Of a stretch of 10,631 bases of DNA, positions 5,877-10,631 are shown piece after piece. The stretch spans positions 1-10,631 of the forward strand of contig JAISBH010000113.1 of assembly GCA_031266295.1 (NCBI GenBank), written 5' to 3'. Position numbers and translations under genes: made by a program. Numbering within the stretch: the first letter of the stretch is position 1; each line of letters opens with the position of its first letter. Below the pieces are notes generated by a model, which was given only the letters and a program-made list of their open reading frames with translations, was not told the DNA's origin and did no database searches. Source of the DNA: Oscillospiraceae bacterium (GTDB lineage Bacteria; Bacillota; Clostridia; Christensenellales; Aristaeellaceae).

Positions 5877-7478
5877 ACTATGTTTTACTGCAGATTCAAT
5901 AAATCCACGAAAGATCGGATGCGCGCGGTTAGGCCTGCTCTTGAATTCCGGGTGAAACTGCACGCCTATATAGAACGGATGATCCTTGATTTCAACCATC
6001 TCAACCAGCCAGTTGTCAGGCGAGTGGCCGGATACAACCAATCCGGCGTCAGTCAGTGCAGACCGGAACTGATTGTTCACCTCGTAGCGGTGGCGATGCC
6101 GCTCGGATATCTTGCCGTTGCCGTAAAGCTCACGGGCTCGTGTGCCGGGTTCGAGATCGCATGGATACGCGCCCAGACGCATCGTCCCGCCCTTGGGGAG
6201 TATCCCCTGCTGATCCGGCATCAGCGCAATGACGTTATGCCCTCCGTCGGGGGCGAATTCCTCTGAGTCGGCGTCGAGCCAGCCCAACACGCTCCGCGCA
6301 TATTCGATCGTCGCGATTTGCAACCCCAGACAGATGCCAAAGTACGGCACACCATTCATCCGCGCATACCGCGCTGCGCAAATCATTCCCTCAATCCCGC
6401 GACTGCCAAACCCGCCCGGCACCAGTATCCCATCGCAATCGGACAGCGCGTCGGCGCATCCTCCTGGCATATTCTCTAAATCAGAAGCGTCGATCCATTT
6501 GACATCCACGCGCGCAGCGTTTTCATAACCCGCGTGGGTAAGCGATTCCACAACAGATAGATACGCGTCGCGCAGCTGTACATACTTTCCCACCAACGCG
6601 ATCTTGACCGTATGCTCGCGCCTTGACGCTCGCTTCAGCATAGCGTCCCACTCTGAGAAGTCTGGCGGAGGACACTGCAGTCCTAATTTTTGTGCTACCA
6701 GTCCGGATATACCCTGCGACTCCAGCATACCGGGCACCTCGTAAAGCCCTGGCATTGTGACGTTGCTGATAACACATTGAGTCGCTACGCCACATTGCTC
6801 TGCGATCTTGCGCTTCAGCTCGAACGGCAGCGGCTTGTCGCAGCGCGCTATGATCAGGTCGGGGGTAATGCCCAGCGATTGTAATTCATGCACGGAATGC
6901 TGGGTCGGCTTGGTCTTGTATTCACCGGCGGCGGCTAGAAATGGCACCAGCGTTACGTGAAGGAACACACACCTGCCGCGCCCTAACTCCTGCGCGGTCT
7001 GACGCACAGCCTCCAGGAACGGCTGGCTCTCGATATCGCCTATCGTGCCACCTATCTCCGTGATGACCACATCCGCGTGATCCTTCTCGCCCACCGCATA
7101 TATGAAACGCTTGATCTCGTCAGTGATGTGAGGGATTATCTGCACCGTCTGGCCCAGATAGCTCCCCTCTCGTTCCTTGCTAAGCACGTTCCAATACACC
7201 TTGCCCGAAGTCATGTTGGAATACTGGTTCAAGTCTTCGTCGATGAACCGCTCATAATGACCCAGATCCAGGTCGGTCTCCGCGCCGTCGTCGGTCACGA
7301 ATACCTCGCCGTGCTGGAACGGGTTCATCGTCCCCGGATCGACGTTCAGGTAGGGGTCAAGTTTCTGCGAAACCACTTTAAGCCCACGCATCTTCAGCAA
7401 CCGTCCCAGCGACGCTGCCGTGATACCCTTGCCCAGCCCCGACAGCACGCCGCCGGTAACGATGACGTAGCGGGTCAT
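5853..7478 (-). CDS. pyrG: CTP synthase (glutamine-hydrolysing)
   Basis: PyrG makes CTP from UTP, ATP and glutamine, the last step of cytoplasmic pyrimidine nucleotide synthesis. The 541-residue product has normal length. The N-terminal amidoligase domain (about 1-267) starts with VTGGVLSGLGKGITAASLG (8-26, phosphate-binding loop) and includes QKLDPYLNVDPGTMNPFQHG (38-57) and EIGGTIGDIES (141-151). The C-terminal class I glutamine amidotransferase domain (about 292-535) has GICLGLQ with nucleophile Cys383 and FHPEFKSRP with His509 and Glu511. The start ATG (7478-7476) overlaps the purA stop in an ATGA, and AAAGGAGC about 8 nt upstream, inside purA, serves as ribosome site, so translation is probably coupled to purA. 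Because it has no leader of its own, the leader-based CTP attenuation known for Bacillus pyrG is not expected here unless an internal promoter exists. All catalytic residues are present. Confidence 0.97.
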   Translation of the reverse strand: MTRYVIVTGGVLSGLGKGITAASLGRLLKMRGLKVVSQKLDPYLNVDPGTMNPFQHGEVFVTDDGAETDLDLGHYERFIDEDLNQYSNMTSGKVYWNVLSKEREGSYLGQTVQIIPHITDEIKRFIYAVGEKDHADVVITEIGGTIGDIESQPFLEAVRQTAQELGRGRCVFLHVTLVPFLAAAGEYKTKPTQHSVHELQSLGITPDLIIARCDKPLPFELKRKIAEQCGVATQCVISNVTMPGLYEVPGMLESQGISGLVAQKLGLQCPPPDFSEWDAMLKRASRREHTVKIALVGKYVQLRDAYLSVVESLTHAGYENAARVDVKWIDASDLENMPGGCADALSDCDGILVPGGFGSRGIEGMICAARYARMNGVPYFGICLGLQIATIEYARSVLGWLDADSEEFAPDGGHNVIALMPDQQGILPKGGTMRLGAYPCDLEPGTRARELYGNGKISERHRHRYEVNNQFRSALTDAGLVVSGHSPDNWLVEMVEIKDHPFYIGVQFHPEFKSRPNRAHPIFRGFIESAVKHSLRRIDAV

Positions 7479-8782
7479 ACGCGTGCTCCTTTATCTGAAC
7501 TGATCTTACCGACCCGGTTTAGATACGCGTCACGGCTCGGTCCGACGGATACCGTCGTGATCGGTCGGCGGATGCGCTCCTCTATCCAATCGATATAGAG
7601 CCGCGCGTTCTCGGGCAGGTCGGATTCACTGCGGCATTCAGTAGTGGGCGTACGCCATCCGGGCAGCGTCTCGAATACTGGCTTGGCGCGCTCCAGCCTC
7701 GCTCCTGTCGGGAATTTATCTGTCTGCTCCCCGTCAATCTCGTACGCCGTACACACGGGTATCTCGTCCATGAAATCCAGCGTATCCAGCTTCGTCAGCA
7801 CGATTTCATCGATGCCCTGCAGTCGCGCGCCATACTTGGTTGCAACCAAGTCGAACGCGCCGACCATCCTCGGCCTACCCGTCGCAGCGCCGAACTCCTC
7901 GCCCACCTCGCGCAGCCTATTGCCTAAGCCGCCCTCAAACTTCGCGACAAATGGCCCCCCGCCTACGCTAGACGAGAACGCTTTCACAACGCCAATCACC
8001 TTATCCAGCCGACGAGCGGGGATCCCCGCGCCTATCGGAGCGCTGGCGGCCAGCGCGGAAGATGACGTCGTATATGGATATATGCCATAATCCAGATCGC
8101 GCAGCGTGCCCAGCTGCGCCTCCAGCAGGATATTCTTGCCCGCCTCTGCCGCCTCGTCGATATACTCGTCCGCGTCTATAACATACTCCAGGAACGGATC
8201 GCCGTATTCGCGCAGCCAGCCCATTGCGCCCTCGAGCGTGTAAGGCGGCAGACCGTATGGCTTAGCGAGGGTGATGTTCTTCCAATCTACCAGACGCGCG
8301 GTGAGCATCTCAAGGTAGGCGTGGTCGAGCAAGTCCTCCATACGCAACGCCTTTCGCAGCGCCCTGTCGGCGTATACTGGGCCGATGCCTCGGCGCGTGG
8401 AGCCTTGCTTGGCTGAACCCAGCCGATCCTCCTCCGCTCCGTCGGCGTGGCGGTGCCACGGCATACAGATAGCTGCGCGGCGGCTGATCTTCAGGTTGAC
8501 GGGAGAGATGATGACGCCCCGTGCGCGCAGCTGGTTCACCTCGTTGAACAAATGCTCTATATCGACGACCATGCCGCCGCCCAGCACGTTGACCACGTTT
8601 GGATGGAATATCCCCGACGGCACCAGGTTCAGCACAAACTTGCCCATATTGTTGACGATGGTATGCCCCGCGTTGTTGCCGCCCTGGTAGCGCGATACTA
8701 TGTCCGCGCTGCCGCTTAGCAAATCCACTGTGCGGCCCTTGCCCTCGTCGCCCCAATTGACGCCGACCACTGATGTGATCAT
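7475..8782 (-). CDS. purA: Adenylosuccinate synthetase, variant subfamily
   Basis: PurA condenses IMP with aspartate using GTP to give adenylosuccinate, the first committed step to AMP. The 435-residue product has GVNWGDEGKG (7-16, catalytic Asp12), QGGNNAGHT (33-41, catalytic His40), RRGIGPVYADR (130-140), GAATGRPRMVG (298-308), the guanine-recognition TKLD (330-333) and SVGPSRD (412-418). Where most PurA proteins have EGAQGTLLDID, this one reads LEAQLGTLRDLDYGIYPYT (220-238), and STRRGIGP replaces TTGRGIGP. I recall such EAQLG forms from other Firmicutes, so I read it as a natural subfamily and not as a damaged gene. ATG 8782 has a perfect AAAGGAGG site 8 nt upstream. It lies 60 bp after the ABC exporter gene and overlaps pyrG by 4 nt, which suggests one operon. 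Confidence 0.94.
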   Translation of the reverse strand: MITSVVGVNWGDEGKGRTVDLLSGSADIVSRYQGGNNAGHTIVNNMGKFVLNLVPSGIFHPNVVNVLGGGMVVDIEHLFNEVNQLRARGVIISPVNLKISRRAAICMPWHRHADGAEEDRLGSAKQGSTRRGIGPVYADRALRKALRMEDLLDHAYLEMLTARLVDWKNITLAKPYGLPPYTLEGAMGWLREYGDPFLEYVIDADEYIDEAAEAGKNILLEAQLGTLRDLDYGIYPYTTSSSALAASAPIGAGIPARRLDKVIGVVKAFSSSVGGGPFVAKFEGGLGNRLREVGEEFGAATGRPRMVGAFDLVATKYGARLQGIDEIVLTKLDTLDFMDEIPVCTAYEIDGEQTDKFPTGARLERAKPVFETLPGWRTPTTECRSESDLPENARLYIDWIEERIRRPITTVSVGPSRDAYLNRVGKISSDKGARV

Positions 8783-8842
8783 CGATAATTCCTCCTTTAT
8801 GTGGGTGGTAAACCACGCCCTTTATGGCGAGGCTTGCCGTTC
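8783..8842 (-). promoter_or_regulatory. Gap between the ABC exporter gene and purA, with the purA ribosome site and a small hairpin
   Basis: On the minus strand, AAAGGAGG (8798-8791) is an optimal ribosome site for purA. Just upstream, GTGG-TTTA-CCAC (8816-8805) forms a short hairpin. I see no promoter or terminator in these 60 bp, which favours read-through from the ABC gene. Confidence 0.6.
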
Positions 8843-10631
8843 TCAGGCTCCCGCCAGGAACGCGAACTGCGCCTCGCACAACCCTTTATAGTGTCCGTCC
8901 GGCAACTGGATCAATTCCTCGTGCGTGCCGCGTTCGGCGATCTTGCCATCCTGCACGACCAGAATGCAATCCGCTTTGCGGATTGTTGACAGACGGTGCG
9001 CGATGACGAAGCACGTGCGGCCCTTAAGCAATCGCTCAATAGCCTTCTGGATCAACTGCTCGGTGTGGGTATCAATCGAGCTGGTCGCTTCGTCGAGGAT
9101 CAGTATGCACGGGTTGTTCAGCAGCGCGCGCGCGAACGATACGAGCTGTTTCTGCCCGGCGGAGAGCGTCGAGCCGCGCTCGTTTACCTCGGTCAGATAT
9201 CCCTTCTCCATCCGCGTGATGAAGCCGTGTGCGTACACCGCCTTTGCCGCCTCAATTACCTCGTCGTCCGTAGCGTCGAGACGTCCATAACGGATATTAT
9301 CCATAATGGTGCCAGAGAATATGAATGAATCCTGCATCATCACGGACATTTGAGAGCGCAGCGACGACAGCGTTACGGACTGAACGTCCGTGCCGTCGAT
9401 GAGCACGCGCCCGTCAGTCGCGTTATAGAACCGGCTAATTAGGTTTACGACGGTGGACTTGCCCGCGCCCGTCGGACCGACCAGCGCGATCGTCTGACCA
9501 GGCTTCGCGGTAAAGGATACCTCCTTGAGCACGGTCGTTTCCTTGTCATAGCCGAATGTGACTCGGTCAAACACAACCTCGCCCTTGATCGGCGGCATCA
9601 ACGAGGCGCCCTCGTTGTCATGCACCTCTATTGGGGTGTCGAGTATCTCATAGATGCGCTCGACCGAGGCCATGGCGGTCAGCAAAGAGTTATAGAAGTT
9701 GGACAGGTTGCTGATCGGATCCCAGAACCGTCCTAGATACCACAGTATCAGCAGGAGGTTCGCCAGCGTGACGCCGCGAGCGCCGCCCATCAGCGCGAGG
9801 CCGACCAGGTATACAAGTACCGTACCCAGCGTGGACGTGATATCAATCGCGGGCCAGAACAGATTGTTGTACCTCACGGCCTTCATCCAGCTGGTGCGGA
9901 TATCGTCGTTGGTGTCGTTGAACGTCGTTTGGTTCTCACCCTCGCGGGTAAAGGATTGGGTAACGCGCATACCTGCAAGCGACTCATGCAGGTAGCCGTT
10001 CATCGTCGACGTCTTGACGCGGAGGGCCTGCCACGCGCGGCGCATCCGCCGCTTGATGATCGTCACCAGCGTCGCGAGTATGGAGAGCGAACATAGCGAC
10101 ACCAGCGTCAGCCGCCAATCGACGGTCAGCATGATCACAATCAGCAGCACCAGCGTCATACAATCCACGACCAGGTTGATTATCCCGTTTGAGAACAGGT
10201 CGTTCAGCGAGTTGACGTCGTTTATGACGCGAACCATTATCTTGCCCGCCGAACGCGAGTCGAAGAAGTTGAACGACAACTGCTGTATGTAGTCGAACAG
10301 ATCCTGTCTCAACTGCGCTATAGCTTTGCGGCCGTTAAAGTCCGTGATTCGCACGCGCGCGCGCAGCACCACGCCGCCGACAGCCGAGCAGGCGATCATC
10401 GCCGCGACATACATCGCCAGCGCTTTAGAATCGAATCCGTTTGTCTTGATATTCTCCAGCACGCCTACCGCGCGGCTCATGAAGAACGGCCCGGCCAGGC
10501 TGAGCACCGAATACGTTATCATCAACCCCAACGCAAAGAGCATCTGTTTACGGTAGGGATACAGGTAGCGTATCAGCCGTGCGAACTGGGTTCGGTTAAA
10601 CGGCGCCTCTAATATCTCGTCGTCCGTCGTG
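8843..10631 (-). CDS. ABC exporter half-transporter (fused membrane and ATPase domains), 5' end outside window
   Basis: The reading frame stays open to the window edge, so an internal ATG at 10543 is not the real start; 595 residues are visible. Numbering from the first full codon at the edge, the N-terminus reads TQFARLIRYLYPYRKQ, the usual amphipathic entry to an ABC exporter. About six membrane segments follow (roughly 31-310). The ATPase domain has Walker A GPTGAGKST (385-393), Q-loop Gln433 in MMQDSFIFSGTI, signature LSAGQ (489-493), Walker B LILDE (510-514, catalytic Glu514) and H-loop His545 in IAHRLST. All ATPase motifs look functional. It belongs to the type IV exporter (MsbA/LmrA/YheH-like) group. 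Such proteins often work as heterodimers, with the partner gene directly upstream, here beyond the edge. The substrate cannot be read from the sequence. purA follows after 60 bp. Confidence 0.95.
   Translation of the reverse strand, partial: TTDDEILEAPFNRTQFARLIRYLYPYRKQMLFALGLMITYSVLSLAGPFFMSRAVGVLENIKTNGFDSKALAMYVAAMIACSAVGGVVLRARVRITDFNGRKAIAQLRQDLFDYIQQLSFNFFDSRSAGKIMVRVINDVNSLNDLFSNGIINLVVDCMTLVLLIVIMLTVDWRLTLVSLCSLSILATLVTIIKRRMRRAWQALRVKTSTMNGYLHESLAGMRVTQSFTREGENQTTFNDTNDDIRTSWMKAVRYNNLFWPAIDITSTLGTVLVYLVGLALMGGARGVTLANLLLILWYLGRFWDPISNLSNFYNSLLTAMASVERIYEILDTPIEVHDNEGASLMPPIKGEVVFDRVTFGYDKETTVLKEVSFTAKPGQTIALVGPTGAGKSTVVNLISRFYNATDGRVLIDGTDVQSVTLSSLRSQMSVMMQDSFIFSGTIMDNIRYGRLDATDDEVIEAAKAVYAHGFITRMEKGYLTEVNERGSTLSAGQKQLVSFARALLNNPCILILDEATSSIDTHTEQLIQKAIERLLKGRTCFVIAHRLSTIRKADCILVVQDGKIAERGTHEELIQLPDGHYKGLCEAQFAFLAGA

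Noticed and set aside
5714..6266. Plus-strand open frames over the 3' end of pyrG
   Set aside because: They are antisense to the well-supported pyrG and the terminator-like hairpin.
8310..8879. Minus-strand open frame of 189 codons overlapping the purA start
   Set aside because: It is a frame shadow of purA, Arg/Gly-rich, with no family resemblance; purA in the other frame carries all the motifs.
10541..10543. ATG at 10543 as the true start of the ABC exporter
   Set aside because: The frame is open for 29 more codons to the window edge, and they encode the typical exporter entry segment (RLIRYLYPYRKQ).
1..10631. CRISPR array, tRNA, rRNA, insertion sequence, prophage or defence system
   Set aside because: No regularly spaced repeats, cloverleaf, rRNA blocks, transposase, integrase or defence-type genes were found on either strand.

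Overview
The window reads as a chromosomal housekeeping segment from a GC-rich, Gram-positive-type bacterium, most likely an uncultured or poorly studied Clostridia-related Firmicute. This rests on strong GGAGG-type ribosome binding sites, sigma-70/sigma-A consensus promoters, a DapA and a PurA with clostridial-looking motif variants, and intergenic repeats of a style common in Clostridia. The taxonomic call is inference from sequence only. No mobile element, CRISPR array, tRNA or rRNA was seen, and I did not find a new biological system. The interest lies in regulatory sites and intergenic repeats.

Layout. At the left edge the first 40 codons of proA (proline synthesis) run leftward off the window. 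A divergent promoter region (about 288-349) has two near-perfect promoters back to back. One drives proA through a leader of about 158 nt, the other drives asd. Rightward come asd (aspartate-semialdehyde dehydrogenase of the archaeal/fungal type), a hairpin repeat, and dapA (4-hydroxy-tetrahydrodipicolinate synthase). These are two consecutive steps of the diaminopimelate/lysine pathway. A 724-bp non-coding stretch (2538-3261) follows, filled with inverted repeats of several kinds. It ends in a promoter overlapped by an operator-like dyad, in front of a class A penicillin-binding protein (3262-5739).

On the minus strand, entering from the right edge, are an ABC exporter half-transporter (5' end outside the window), purA and pyrG. 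The ABC-purA gap is 60 bp, and purA and pyrG overlap by 4 nt (ATGA), so the three look like one operon. The PBP gene and pyrG converge on a 113-bp gap that holds a strong hairpin, probably a shared terminator.

How the genes fit together: asd and dapA feed diaminopimelate and lysine supply, and the PBP polymerises and cross-links the peptidoglycan that contains diaminopimelate or lysine. purA commits IMP to AMP and pyrG makes CTP, a nucleotide module translationally coupled in one message. proA shares the divergent control region with asd; both gene products are NADPH-dependent enzymes that act on acyl-phosphate/semialdehyde pairs.
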